Assembly (NCBI GenBank): GCA_947499935.1
Contig: CANMQH010000012.1
Coordinates: 57,701-121,700, forward strand
Source of the DNA: an uncultured Algibacter sp.
GTDB lineage: Bacteria > Bacteroidota > Bacteroidia > Flavobacteriales > Flavobacteriaceae
Direction of reading: 5' to 3'
DNA: 64,000 nucleotides
Shown: piece after piece, positions 8,754 through 17,439 of the stretch
Position numbering within the stretch: the first letter of the stretch is position 1
How the letters are laid out: every line of letters begins with the position of its first letter
Translations under genes and position numbers: made by a program
Notes under the pieces: generated by a model
What the model was told of the DNA's origin: nothing
The model's input: the letters and a program-made list of their open reading frames with translations, nothing else
The model's database searches: none

Positions 8754-10349
8754 ATGAATTTACTTAAATTAAGTAGCTTACTATGTTTTGTTTATGCCTT
8801 TGGTTTTGCACAAATCAATAGAAATATATCAGAAAATAATTTTTATAATGCTCCTACTTCGCACAATCTAAGACAAGTAAATATTGTTGATTTTGGAGCG
8901 GTTAGAAATGATAATAACAATGATACTCAAGCTTTAAATAATGCTATAGATGATCTTGTTGCAACAGGAGGAGGAACTGTCTTTATACCGTCTGGAACTT
9001 TCCTTTTAAACAGTGTTATATTAAAATCTAATGTTAAGGTTTTAGTTTCTGCTAATGCGGTTCTTAAACCATTTATAATTCCTGGTCAAAATGTAACAAC
9101 TTCTACGTTTATTATGTTTAGAGCCGGAGGCAATGGTTTTATAAATAATGTAGCATTACAGAGCGATAATAATAATCGAAAATTCACCATAGATTTCAGA
9201 GGCTCTTCCTATGTAAAGTCTAGGGCAATTTCATTAACAAATATCCAAAATTTCTTTATTAGTGGTATTCGGCATCTTGATAACAAATCTGTTTTCCCAA
9301 CATTAAATTTATCTATCTCTGGTCCACTTGATAATTTAAAATCTCCAAGGTTTGGAGTAATAAAAAATATGACCACCACTAATACTGTTTCTGGCTATGG
9401 CTTAATTCAAATGCAAGCTGCTAATAATATTCTTTTTAAAAACTTAGCATGTACTGGAGGCATTGCATTACGCTTAGAATCTGATTTTAGAAGAAATGCC
9501 TTTAGACCAGAAGCTCAACAACAAAAAATCAATCAAATTATAGGTCGAAATATTAGATGTACCAATGGCCAAGCAGCTGTACAGATATCTCCACATACGA
9601 TTGACCAAGGTATTGTTGATATCCGTAATATTAGATCTACTAGTTGCGAATATGCCCTTAAAGTAGAAGGTGGCTTTACAACCGACGATGAAGAAAGTGA
9701 AGGCTTAACTCCTGGTAGTTTTAACTCAAATTCTTTTTTTAGTAATATTAATGCAACTTGGGGAGCCAATGCTCAAGTAAGACCTGTGTTTTTAAGATTT
9801 ATACCTTGTAATCTACGTGATAGAATTAGAAATAATAATTCTGCTAACGAAAGCAGTAATATTGCACCATCTCTTGCTCCTGTATTAATGTTTGAAAGAG
9901 GAAGCCCTGAAAGGGTTGTTGGATTTTATGGTGTTAAAATTAGGTCTATAACTAAAAATGGTTTTCAATCTCAAGTTCCTAATATCATTAGAGATTTTTG
10001 TGCTGACGATTATATTTGTAACAGCACCACTACCAATAGTGGTATTCGTATTTTTGAGCCTCCTATTTGTAGAAGAGCTAGCAGTGCTAAACAAATAGAT
10101 TTAGTAAAAAAAGTAAGCATGAGTCCTAACCCTGCTTCAACAAATATTAATATAACAGCTTTAGGAAATAGTCATATTGATATTTATAACATAAACAATC
10201 AAAGCGTAATTAGTGAAGATTTAACTGGTAAAAACTCAAAACAATTTTACAATAGTAAAATTCAAGTTTCTCAACTAAAATCAGGAATTTACTTTGTGAA
10301 AATTAATAATGCTTCTAAAACAACATTCAAAAAATTAATTATCAAATAA
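8754..10349 (+). CDS. secreted right-handed beta-helix (pectate-lyase-3/GH28-like) protein with T9SS sorting domain
   Basis: 531 residues: signal peptide (about 1-19, ending GFAQ), then a beta-helix domain that opens with VDFGAVRNDNNNDTQALNNA and GGGTVFIPSGTFLL. This is the hallmark start of polygalacturonase/pectate-lyase-3 superfamily enzymes acting on polysaccharides. The C-terminal ~80 residues (MSPNPASTNINITALG to FKKLIIK) form a T9SS type A sorting domain. I do not see the canonical GH28 catalytic triad motifs. The middle region with several Cys resembles what I remember of iota-carrageenase (GH82)-like proteins, but that is unverified. A strong terminator follows at 10388-10423. Confidence 0.75.
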   Translation: MNLLKLSSLLCFVYAFGFAQINRNISENNFYNAPTSHNLRQVNIVDFGAVRNDNNNDTQALNNAIDDLVATGGGTVFIPSGTFLLNSVILKSNVKVLVSANAVLKPFIIPGQNVTTSTFIMFRAGGNGFINNVALQSDNNNRKFTIDFRGSSYVKSRAISLTNIQNFFISGIRHLDNKSVFPTLNLSISGPLDNLKSPRFGVIKNMTTTNTVSGYGLIQMQAANNILFKNLACTGGIALRLESDFRRNAFRPEAQQQKINQIIGRNIRCTNGQAAVQISPHTIDQGIVDIRNIRSTSCEYALKVEGGFTTDDEESEGLTPGSFNSNSFFSNINATWGANAQVRPVFLRFIPCNLRDRIRNNNSANESSNIAPSLAPVLMFERGSPERVVGFYGVKIRSITKNGFQSQVPNIIRDFCADDYICNSTTTNSGIRIFEPPICRRASSAKQIDLVKKVSMSPNPASTNINITALGNSHIDIYNINNQSVISEDLTGKNSKQFYNSKIQVSQLKSGIYFVKINNASKTTFKKLIIK

Positions 10350-10387
10350 TAACTATTTGTGAATGATTTACAAATACTCTAAAGCAT

Positions 10388-10423
10388 AAAAACCTGAATA
10401 ATGGTATCATTATTCAGGTTTTT
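10388..10423 (+). terminator. bidirectional intrinsic terminator
   Basis: Perfect 16-bp arms (AAAAACCTGAATAATG / its complement) around a 4-nt GTAT loop, with T-run on both strands. It lies 38 bp after the beta-helix gene stop and also faces the convergent DUF1801 gene. Confidence 0.9.
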
Positions 10424-10511
10424 AGTATGGTATATTTTACTACCAAAGTCGTATTTTTTTTGCTTTTTCTACATCATATTTTATGCATCTAAATTTGTAT
10501 CTACAACAAAA

Positions 10512-10868
10512 CTAAGTTTTTAATCGCTTAGCCGAAGCATGTAATAATTCAATAAAATTTTCAAAATCTAAATCTTCCAAACTTTTTAATTGAATAGACC
10601 TTACTTGCTTACGATTATTATCGTTTTTTAAAACAGGAAAATCCTTTTCTAAAAATATACCCTGCATAAATGCAACATCTACATATGTTGTGCACTTTAA
10701 TATATTTAAATACATCATGGGTTTTCCATAACATTTATAAAAAGGTATTCTATAACTTAATCCCTCTTTAACATCTGGCAAAGTATCCAAAATTAAATAC
10801 CTAATATAAAGCATCATAGATTGATAAGGTTCTTCCTGTTTCAAAAAATAGGCATCAACGGGTTTCAT
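10512..10868 (-). CDS. DUF1801 family protein
   Basis: 118 residues. The layout matches the DUF1801 (YdhG/YjhX-like, SRPBCC-adjacent) family: an N-terminal helix pair, then LPDVKEGLSYRIPFYKCYGKPMMYLN (family pattern with I.Y..P.f...g...) and a C-terminal helix. These are small cytosolic proteins of unknown function. It is a single gene, convergent with the upstream beta-helix gene and divergent from the operon starting at 10965. Confidence 0.7.
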   Translation of the reverse strand: MKPVDAYFLKQEEPYQSMMLYIRYLILDTLPDVKEGLSYRIPFYKCYGKPMMYLNILKCTTYVDVAFMQGIFLEKDFPVLKNDNNRKQVRSIQLKSLEDLDFENFIELLHASAKRLKT

Positions 10869-10939
10869 TTTAAAATTATTTAGTGCTAGTTTTCAAATTT
10901 AACTAAAAATTGTGATGCCATATTCAATAAAATTCTTTT

Positions 10940-10961
10940 ACTTTGTATTTCAAAGTACTTT
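10940..10961 (+). promoter_or_regulatory. promoter/operator with ACTTTG-N5-CAAAGT-ACTTT motif (copy 1)
   Basis: Inverted repeat ACTTTG-TATTT-CAAAGT followed directly by ACTTTT, ending 3 bp before the ATG at 10965. The left arm overlaps a -7-like TACTTTG. The same layout recurs at 12734-12755 before a second unit. It is a candidate binding site for the winged-helix regulator at 11848-12141. Confidence 0.6.
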
Positions 10962-10964
10962 TAC

Positions 10965-11576
10965 ATGGAATCAAAAGATTATTTAAAAGACATTAGCGAG
11001 ATTAAAAACATGATGAATAAATCATCTCGCTTTATATCCCTAAGTGGTTTATCTGGTATACTTGCTGGTATATATGCCCTTATGGGTGGTGCCATAGCCT
11101 ATTGGTTGGTTACGACATCTGTTAGAGGTTATTTAATTTTAGATGGTAAAATATTTAAAATTTGCTTGTTAATTTTATTTCTGGTAGCATTTTTAAGCAT
11201 ACTAACGGGTATTATATTAACCACTAAAAAAGCAAAAAAACATGGCGAAAAAATCTGGGATATTACATCTAGACGGTTAGTATTCAATTTTTTAATCCCT
11301 TTAATTTCTGGTGGATTATATATTTTAATCATTCTCATTAAAGGAAAATATGGGCAAACTGGTGCTTTAATGCTTATTTTTTATGGTTTAGCACTTGTAA
11401 ATGCATCAAAATATAGTATTGGAGATATTCGTTATTTAGGATTTGTTGAAATAACTTTAGGTCTTATAGCAACCATATTTCCTGGTTATGGATTTTGGCT
11501 TTGGGTAATAGGTTTTGGACTTATGCATATTATTTATGGTACTTGGATGCATTTTAAATATGATAGAAAGCAATAA
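10965..11576 (+). CDS. multi-pass membrane protein of unknown function
   Basis: 203 residues with a short soluble N-terminus (ESKDYLKDISEIKNMMNKSSRF) and about five to six transmembrane helices, starting near residue 25. It is the first gene of a tight unit: its TAA is followed immediately by the ATG of the next gene. Comparable proteins are commonly found beside a small winged-helix regulator in flavobacteria, as here, but I cannot name a function. The N-terminal soluble helix may be a partner-binding segment. Confidence 0.75.
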   Translation: MESKDYLKDISEIKNMMNKSSRFISLSGLSGILAGIYALMGGAIAYWLVTTSVRGYLILDGKIFKICLLILFLVAFLSILTGIILTTKKAKKHGEKIWDITSRRLVFNFLIPLISGGLYILIILIKGKYGQTGALMLIFYGLALVNASKYSIGDIRYLGFVEITLGLIATIFPGYGFWLWVIGFGLMHIIYGTWMHFKYDRKQ

Positions 11577-11846
11577 ATGGAAACAGCCTATTACATATTT
11601 TATGTTATTGGATGTTTGGTAATGTTATTTTGCATTCCTACCATGTTGTCATATATTACATTTGTAATCATGAAAAAACATGTCTCAAATAATAAATTTT
11701 TAATCTTTGCTATTATTCCTGCTTGTATTTTTTCATTATGCATAAACGCAGGAATAAGTTATTATCTAATTAACCTTTTCATATTTGCTTTTTTTATTTA
11801 TAAATTAAACTTTAAAGAAGTAGCTTCTTGTCTTTTCAAAAAATAA
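11577..11846 (+). CDS. small membrane protein of unknown function
   Basis: 89 residues with two or three hydrophobic segments (about 6-29, 40-60 and 62-80). It starts at the base after the upstream stop codon, and its own stop is 1 bp before the regulator gene, so it is translated from the same mRNA. No family recognised. Confidence 0.65.
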   Translation: METAYYIFYVIGCLVMLFCIPTMLSYITFVIMKKHVSNNKFLIFAIIPACIFSLCINAGISYYLINLFIFAFFIYKLNFKEVASCLFKK

Positions 11847-11847
11847 A

Positions 11848-12141
11848 ATGAGCATAATAACCAACATAAATAAAGCATTCGATCATAGAATTAGACTAGG
11901 CATCATGTCAGTTTTAATGGTAAATGAATATGTCGATTTTAATATGCTAAAAGAACTCCTAGGTGCTACAGATGGTAACATAGCAAGCCACACTAAAGCA
12001 CTTGAGAAAGTTGATTATATAAAAGTAGAAAAACAATTTATAGGCAGAAAACCAAACACTCGCTACTCTACTACAACACTTGGTAGAGAAGCATTTAAAA
12101 AACATATTGAAGCACTCGAAAAACTGATTAATAAACCATGA
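11848..12141 (+). CDS. winged-helix transcriptional regulator (HTH_34 / MarR-like)
   Basis: 97 residues. Helices 1-3 of the DNA-binding domain lie at about residues 10-60 (HRIRLGIMSVLMVNEYVDF, then LKELLGATDGNIASHTKALE) with a wing at 61-80 (FIGRKPNTRYSTT) and a dimerisation helix. This is the small HTH_34-type winged-helix family. It is the third gene of the unit starting at 10965 and overlaps the next gene by four bases (ATGA). The repeated inverted motif at 10940 and 12734 is the obvious candidate operator, implying autoregulation and control of the following unit. Target and signal are not known. Confidence 0.85.
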   Translation: MSIITNINKAFDHRIRLGIMSVLMVNEYVDFNMLKELLGATDGNIASHTKALEKVDYIKVEKQFIGRKPNTRYSTTTLGREAFKKHIEALEKLINKP

Positions 12142-12707
12142 TTGTACTAAAGTTTATTTTGTCGATGTCTATTTCATTAGTTGGAATTGGTCTTTCTGAT
12201 TGGTCCGACTATACGCCTCATGGAAATGAAATCAATAATTTTATGGGGACCGACATTCTTTATTTAAAAGATGGGACATCCTTAGAAGATTTATCGAGTT
12301 GGTATTTTTATAAAAAACATATTATTGGCACTTTAAAAAATTATAATCCAGAAAAAAAAGAATATGATAAGGATAGATATTTTGTAGCAAACGAAAAAAC
12401 GTTTGAAATTGAAGTTTTTGATTCTGAGGTTAAATGGAATACATTCATTAAAGACAAAAACCTAAACCCTAAACTATGGACGCGTTGGTATAAAACCCAA
12501 TGGAGTTTTTTAGACGGTATCCTACTTCTATTTATTTTTGGTTTCTTCATAACTATACCATTAGCTGTATTGTTTTTGAGAAGCCTATATATAGCTATAA
12601 CCAAAGAAAAATTTAATACAAGTAAAATGCACACAAAAATTTGTATCACATGCTTTATGTTCTGTTTTTTAACAATATCAATAAATTATTTACCACATAG
12701 CATTTAA
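12138..12707 (+). CDS. membrane protein of unknown function
   Basis: 189 residues with an N-terminal hydrophobic segment (3-19), a ~100-residue polar domain rich in Trp, Lys and Asp that would face the periplasm, and two C-terminal membrane helices (about 128-150 and 165-185). The ATG overlaps the regulator stop (ATGA), so translation is probably coupled. No family recognised. Confidence 0.65.
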   Translation: MIVLKFILSMSISLVGIGLSDWSDYTPHGNEINNFMGTDILYLKDGTSLEDLSSWYFYKKHIIGTLKNYNPEKKEYDKDRYFVANEKTFEIEVFDSEVKWNTFIKDKNLNPKLWTRWYKTQWSFLDGILLLFIFGFFITIPLAVLFLRSLYIAITKEKFNTSKMHTKICITCFMFCFLTISINYLPHSI

Positions 12708-12733
12708 TCATAAAGAAAAAAATTTATCAATTA

Positions 12734-12755
12734 ACTTTGAAATTCAAAGTACTTT
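12734..12755 (+). promoter_or_regulatory. promoter/operator with ACTTTG-N5-CAAAGT-ACTTT motif (copy 2)
   Basis: Inverted repeat ACTTTG-AAATT-CAAAGT followed by ACTTT. The left arm is the end of a consensus -7 element TAACTTTG (12732-12739). A TTG at 12737 lies inside this promoter, so the gene start is the ATG at 12767, 11 bp beyond the motif. Same architecture as the site at 10940-10961. Confidence 0.65.
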
Positions 12756-12766
12756 ATAAAATAAAA

Positions 12767-13270
12767 ATGAATTATAGAAAAAACCTAATAGCATGGTTAT
12801 TTGAAAAGTCTCAAAAAATTTATGGAGATTTATTTGTGACTAGAAAACCTTGGGGAATTAAAAAATCTGAACTTTTAAATTACCCTGAAGATTCATTTGG
12901 CAAACATTTAGGCCTCTTTTTAAATGATAACAATTTTGAACTCATACCCAAAGGTGAACGCCACGATGCATACCACACCCTAACGGATTATAAAACAAAA
13001 GTAGAAGACGAAATAGCGTTGCAATACCTGTGCATAGGTAATGGAAAAAGAAGCTTATATGCTATTGGAGCCGCTATTGTTGGCAGTTTGATTCTTCCTG
13101 AGTATTACGAATATTACCTTAAATCTTTCAGTATCGGAAGGAACGCCAATGCATTTTATCATTTCGATTATAAAAAACTATTACTAATGCCGATTAAAGA
13201 TTTGAGAGCAGTTATTTTTTCTAAATCTCAAATAGAAACTATTAAAATTACATCTTATGAACAGATTTAA
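12767..13270 (+). CDS. Coq4-like protein
   Basis: 167 residues from the ATG at 12767 (MNYRKNLIAW). It contains HDAYH followed 12 residues later by Glu (HDAYHTLTDYKTKVEDE), which is the HDxxH-x11-E metal-binding signature of the ubiquinone-biosynthesis scaffold Coq4. Overall length is shorter than eukaryotic Coq4 but near that of bacterial homologues. Flavobacteria use menaquinone, so a role in ubiquinone synthesis is unlikely; lipid or quinone binding is inference. It overlaps the start of the next gene by 14 bp. Confidence 0.65.
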   Translation: MNYRKNLIAWLFEKSQKIYGDLFVTRKPWGIKKSELLNYPEDSFGKHLGLFLNDNNFELIPKGERHDAYHTLTDYKTKVEDEIALQYLCIGNGKRSLYAIGAAIVGSLILPEYYEYYLKSFSIGRNANAFYHFDYKKLLLMPIKDLRAVIFSKSQIETIKITSYEQI

Positions 13271-13541
13271 ATCATCATCAATTCTAGCCGTTATCAGTTT
13301 TGGCATTGGCACTATTTTATTTATTTCACAGCTTATTATTGGTAAATTTTCAAACCTCTTATTCATTGGCTATATCTATGTTATTATAGCAATAATCATA
13401 AACTTACTGGCAGTTATAGCCTTGGTGTTTTCATTTGCCAAAAATTATAATAAAAAAGATGCACTACGATGCTTTGGTGTTATACTTATAAATATTCCAA
13501 TAGCATACCTCTATTTTCTAATCATTATACAATTATTTTAA
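13257..13541 (+). CDS. small three-TM membrane protein (paralogue of 16754-17044)
   Basis: 94 residues with three membrane helices (about 7-25, 33-58 and 70-92). Motifs SFGIGTILFISQL and GVILINIPIAYLYF recur at the same positions in the protein at 16754-17044 (SFIIGTILFVIQL, GVVLLNIPIALLYF), so the two are paralogues within one locus. The ATG overlaps the Coq4-like stop. Function unknown. Confidence 0.7.
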   Translation: MNRFKSSSILAVISFGIGTILFISQLIIGKFSNLLFIGYIYVIIAIIINLLAVIALVFSFAKNYNKKDALRCFGVILINIPIAYLYFLIIIQLF

Positions 13542-13553
13542 AAATCGATTTAT

Positions 13554-14930
13554 ATGAAACAGCTACTATTAATTATCGGCGCTATTTTATTTAGCACACT
13601 CTTTTACAAGCAAAATATGGGCTTGAACTTATCTATCTTTAGTATATTCTCCACCATCCTTTTAGTGATCTATAACAAAGCTGCTTTTAAAAGAAAAAGT
13701 AGTAAAGCATTTGCATTAGTCTATTTTATAACAGCTTTAATGGTCTTCTTTTATCAGTCTAACCTTTCTATAATTACCAATTGCATCGCTTTTTTAACTT
13801 TAATAGGTCATATTTCTGAACAAAGTAGTTCGGTATATATTAACTGGCTAAATGGACTATATACAAGTATTGCAGGCTTTATTCATAGGTATATTGATAT
13901 TCAAAATAATGACCAAGAGGTTACCAAAAAGCAAATTGACTATCTACATCTAGCAAAAATTATTGGTATTCCATTAATTGTTATTATAGTATTTATTGGT
14001 TTTTACAAAAACGGAAACCCTGTATTTGGAGAGCTTATTTCAAAAATCGATTTTGGTTTTATAAACATCCAATGGCTATTATTTTCTATTATTGGTTATT
14101 TACTATTTCGTAATATATCTAAACCTGTACAGGTAAATCCGGCAACATCCTGCGATTTAAACACCGGAAACAATTTGGTATCAAAAACAGAAACTAAGCT
14201 AGAGCATTTAGTTAAAGAAAATCAATTAGGTTTTATTCTAATAACCCTTTTAAATGTGCTTATCGTTTTCTTTTTAATCACAGATATAACGTATTTAATG
14301 TCTTCACAAGATTTTAGAGCACCTGCCATTTCTAACCAAGTGCATAGCGGTATAAATGCCCTTATTGCATCTATAATATTTGCCATAATTATAATACTTT
14401 ATTTTTTTAGAGGGCATCTAAATTTTTATAAAGCCAATAAAAACTTAAAAATTGTAACCTATATATGGATAGCACTTAACACACTTCTCGTTATTAACAT
14501 AGCTGTAAAAGATTGCCAATACATTTACTATTTTGGGCTTACCTACAAACGTATTGGAGTTTTAATTTACTTAATACTCACGGTAATTGGCTTAATTACT
14601 ACAGCCATTAAAGTAAAACAGATTAAAAACTTATGGTATTTGTTACGATTGAATACCATGACTGCTTTTGCTATTTTAATAATAGCAAGCACTATTAATT
14701 GGGATAACCACATTACCAACTATAATCTTTATTATGCGCAATCTATGGATTTTAAATATCTTATAAATCTATCAAACAACAATACATTTTTGTTAAAGAA
14801 TTATGCTAAAAACACGCCACTAAGTGTCGATAAAAACACATCTATAGATGAAAAACACAAAAATTACATAGATAAATTAAAAGACCATTCGTGGCAAGAA
14901 TTACAGTTTGATAATTTTAAATTAAAATAA
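13554..14930 (+). CDS. DUF4173 family membrane protein
   Basis: 458 residues with roughly ten transmembrane helices and a short polar C-terminal tail (after ~410). The arrangement and the ITNCIAFLTLIGHISEQSS region fit the DUF4173 family of Bacteroidota and Firmicutes integral membrane proteins. Starts 12 bp after the upstream stop and ends 6 bp before the next start, so it belongs to the 12767-15973 unit. No reaction is known. Confidence 0.65.
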   Translation: MKQLLLIIGAILFSTLFYKQNMGLNLSIFSIFSTILLVIYNKAAFKRKSSKAFALVYFITALMVFFYQSNLSIITNCIAFLTLIGHISEQSSSVYINWLNGLYTSIAGFIHRYIDIQNNDQEVTKKQIDYLHLAKIIGIPLIVIIVFIGFYKNGNPVFGELISKIDFGFINIQWLLFSIIGYLLFRNISKPVQVNPATSCDLNTGNNLVSKTETKLEHLVKENQLGFILITLLNVLIVFFLITDITYLMSSQDFRAPAISNQVHSGINALIASIIFAIIIILYFFRGHLNFYKANKNLKIVTYIWIALNTLLVINIAVKDCQYIYYFGLTYKRIGVLIYLILTVIGLITTAIKVKQIKNLWYLLRLNTMTAFAILIIASTINWDNHITNYNLYYAQSMDFKYLINLSNNNTFLLKNYAKNTPLSVDKNTSIDEKHKNYIDKLKDHSWQELQFDNFKLK

Positions 14931-14936
14931 TGATTT

Positions 14937-15326
14937 ATGGACACTCTTAAAATTATTTTAAAATCCATTGTGCTATCAACCACTATATTTTGGATTATTA
15001 TTATATCTAAAGATTTTGAAACTGATATGTTGTATTTAATACCCCTATCCTGGATACCAATTTCGCTATGTTGCTTAATAACTATTTGTATTACAGTTTT
15101 ACCATTCTTTTCGTTTAAACCAGACAAGTATACTAATAAGGCTGTTTTTAAAAGATATTTTCCATTTTATTCTATAGTATGTTTTGGCTTATGTTTTTAT
15201 GCATCTTATAATTCAAAATTCGATATTGATTTAATGAGTTTTCTAGCTTCAGCATTTTTTACAACAACCTATACATGGGTGTTATTTGCAAAAAAACCAA
15301 ACGAACAAAACCATCTTGAAGATTAA
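14937..15326 (+). CDS. small membrane protein of unknown function
   Basis: 129 residues with four hydrophobic segments (about 7-24, 31-56, 77-93 and 100-121), tightly packed between the DUF4173 and SanA-like genes. No family recognised. Confidence 0.65.
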   Translation: MDTLKIILKSIVLSTTIFWIIIISKDFETDMLYLIPLSWIPISLCCLITICITVLPFFSFKPDKYTNKAVFKRYFPFYSIVCFGLCFYASYNSKFDIDLMSFLASAFFTTTYTWVLFAKKPNEQNHLED

Positions 15327-15343
15327 ACTAAAAAAATAAGTTT

Positions 15344-15973
15344 ATGAAATACTTAAAAAAAATAATATTTGCTGGCATTATACTTTTAATTGTTGTTTTA
15401 ATTATCGATTACGCAGTATCCTACAAAGCTAAAACCCTAGTTTACGACCAAGTTAAGGGCTTACCTAAAAATAAAGTTGGACTCATATTGGGTACCATAA
15501 AAATAACACCAAGTGGCCGTATAAACCTATATTATAAATATAGATTAGATGCTGCTGTAGCGTTATACAATGCAGGCAAAATCGAATTTATTTTAGTAAG
15601 CGGCGATAATGGCAGTGAAGGTTATGATGAACCCACAGCGTTTAAAGACGATTTAGTAAAAAGAGGCATTCCCAAAAATAGAATATTTCTGGATTATGCT
15701 GGTTTTAGAACCCTAGATTCTGTTGTTAGAGCTAAAGCCATATTTGGATTAACAGAACTTACATTTATATCTCAAAAATTCCATAATGAACGTGCTATTT
15801 TTTTAGCCAACCATTACGGTATGAAGACCATAGCTTACAATGCTAAAAATACACCAACCCGATATAGTATAAAAACTAAACTTAGGGAATATTTGGCTCG
15901 GACCAAAGCAGCAATCGATATCCTTTTTAATGTACAGCCTAAATTTTTGGGTGATAAAATTAAGATTAAGTAA
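15344..15973 (+). CDS. SanA/YdcF family (DUF218) protein
   Basis: 209 residues: one N-terminal membrane anchor (7-27), then a DUF218 domain. Family motifs visible are VGLILGT, the RLDAAVALYNAGKIEFILVSGDNG block, the DEPTAF region, GIPKNRIFLDYAGFRTLDSVVRAK and ISQKFHNERAIFLA. SanA and its relatives sit in the inner membrane and affect envelope permeability (vancomycin sensitivity at high temperature in E. coli). It is the last gene of the unit that begins at 12767. Confidence 0.85.
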   Translation: MKYLKKIIFAGIILLIVVLIIDYAVSYKAKTLVYDQVKGLPKNKVGLILGTIKITPSGRINLYYKYRLDAAVALYNAGKIEFILVSGDNGSEGYDEPTAFKDDLVKRGIPKNRIFLDYAGFRTLDSVVRAKAIFGLTELTFISQKFHNERAIFLANHYGMKTIAYNAKNTPTRYSIKTKLREYLARTKAAIDILFNVQPKFLGDKIKIK

Positions 15974-16014
15974 AAATAGAGCCTGTTTTTATAAACAAGC
16001 AAATACAAACTTGA

Positions 16015-16743
16015 ATGAAAAATCTAAGTAAATCAATAATTATAATGACTATTATGGTTTCAACGACCTTGTATTCTCAAACACAAAACTCTGTTGAAAA
16101 AAAATATTATTCAAAAATCAAATATCAAGATATTCCTAACAGAGCACTATTTGAAATCTTAAGTCCTCGAGAAATAGAACATTCACAGAAAAAAAGCTCA
16201 GAAAAAACAAATCAAAGTATTAAAAAACTACCAGATTCAATAACCGCCAAATATAGCTTAGATGAAATCAAACTTAAATACGCGCCATATGAATATAAAA
16301 ATAATAGAAGCCGTATTTTCTATAATGTTTACTACAATAAAAAGAAGCAAAACAAAAAAAATTATTTAAAAAAGGGAATGGATTTACCTTGTGGTTGCCA
16401 AATGAAAAATGATACTCTAACAGTAGTTACAGGGTTTGGATTTTTTGGCGGTCTGGGTTTCGCTAGCAAAATTAATAGAAAAAAATTCACGAATTATTTT
16501 TGGGAATACTCAGACCATGAGTATTTAAAATTAAAAAAGGAAGATTCAATTTTAAAAAAATCAATTGAGATTGGTAGTAAATATCAAAAAATGATACTTG
16601 AAAAAAAACCAAAAATAGGACAAGTTTTAACAGGCTATTTCAGTATTTACACAAAACCTTATTATACCAATAACACTAAAAGTAATGTTCATGGAGAAGT
16701 CTATTTTAAATGTTTTGTATTTAAAAAACAAACCACAGATTAA
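16015..16743 (+). CDS. secreted/periplasmic protein of unknown function
   Basis: 242 residues with a signal peptide (about 1-22, ending LYSQ). The mature part is very rich in Lys, Tyr and Asn and contains a lone Cys pair in DLPCGCQMKND followed by a Gly-rich hydrophobic turn (GFGFFGGLGF). No domain recognised. It stops 10 bp before the paralogous small membrane-protein gene. Confidence 0.6.
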   Translation: MKNLSKSIIIMTIMVSTTLYSQTQNSVEKKYYSKIKYQDIPNRALFEILSPREIEHSQKKSSEKTNQSIKKLPDSITAKYSLDEIKLKYAPYEYKNNRSRIFYNVYYNKKKQNKKNYLKKGMDLPCGCQMKNDTLTVVTGFGFFGGLGFASKINRKKFTNYFWEYSDHEYLKLKKEDSILKKSIEIGSKYQKMILEKKPKIGQVLTGYFSIYTKPYYTNNTKSNVHGEVYFKCFVFKKQTTD

Positions 16744-16753
16744 CGATAACAAT

Positions 16754-17044
16754 ATGCCTAGCATAATAAACAACAGTAAATCTATAGCAATTATAAGTTT
16801 TATAATAGGCACAATCCTTTTTGTTATTCAGTTACTTTCTAACACAGAATCAAAAGTGATTTTTATTGGTTTTATATTCCTTTTAATGGCAATTTTTATA
16901 AATATCATTTCTTTAATTATACTAATTTTCTTTGTTTTAGGCTCGACAAAATACAAAACATCGTATCTAAAAGCCATTGGAGTTGTCCTATTAAATATTC
17001 CCATAGCCTTGCTTTATTTCAACATTCTAATCAAAAATTTATGA
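16754..17044 (+). CDS. small three-TM membrane protein (paralogue of 13257-13541)
   Basis: 96 residues from the ATG at 16754. The longer in-frame extension upstream to 16685 overlaps the preceding gene and is probably not translated. Three membrane helices; motifs IGTILFVIQL and GVVLLNIPIALLYFN match the protein at 13257-13541. The stop overlaps the ATG of the DUF2809 gene by 4 bp. Confidence 0.65.
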   Translation: MPSIINNSKSIAIISFIIGTILFVIQLLSNTESKVIFIGFIFLLMAIFINIISLIILIFFVLGSTKYKTSYLKAIGVVLLNIPIALLYFNILIKNL

Positions 17045-17439
17045 AACTCAACAAAACATACTTAACACTTACTATACTTCTGCTTAGTATTGAAATTTCT
17101 ATTGCCGTATTTTTAAAAAGTGGTTTTATACGACATACATTTGGAGACTACTTATCTGTTATATTACTTTACTGCTTTTTTAAAAGTTTTATAGCGAATA
17201 ATCATTATAAAATAGCCATATACACATTAATAGTAGCCTACGTTATAGAGTTTTTACAGCTTATAAACATTCTAGAAATTTTAAATCTTCAAGATTATAA
17301 ACTTATAAATATAATAATGGGTAACACCTTTCATATTTCAGATTTGGTGGCTTACTCATTAGGCACTATTAGCGTTTTAATTATTGAAAATTTTAGACTT
17401 AAAAAGCAAAGCAATATTATTAAAAAAACATCATTATGA
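17041..17439 (+). CDS. DUF2809 family membrane protein
   Basis: 132 residues with four membrane helices. The FIRHTFGDYLSVILLYCFFKSF and later HISDLVAYSLGTI stretches are characteristic of DUF2809, a small integral membrane family of unknown function. Start and stop both overlap neighbouring genes, indicating a single transcript with the next gene. Confidence 0.75.
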   Translation: MKLNKTYLTLTILLLSIEISIAVFLKSGFIRHTFGDYLSVILLYCFFKSFIANNHYKIAIYTLIVAYVIEFLQLINILEILNLQDYKLINIIMGNTFHISDLVAYSLGTISVLIIENFRLKKQSNIIKKTSL

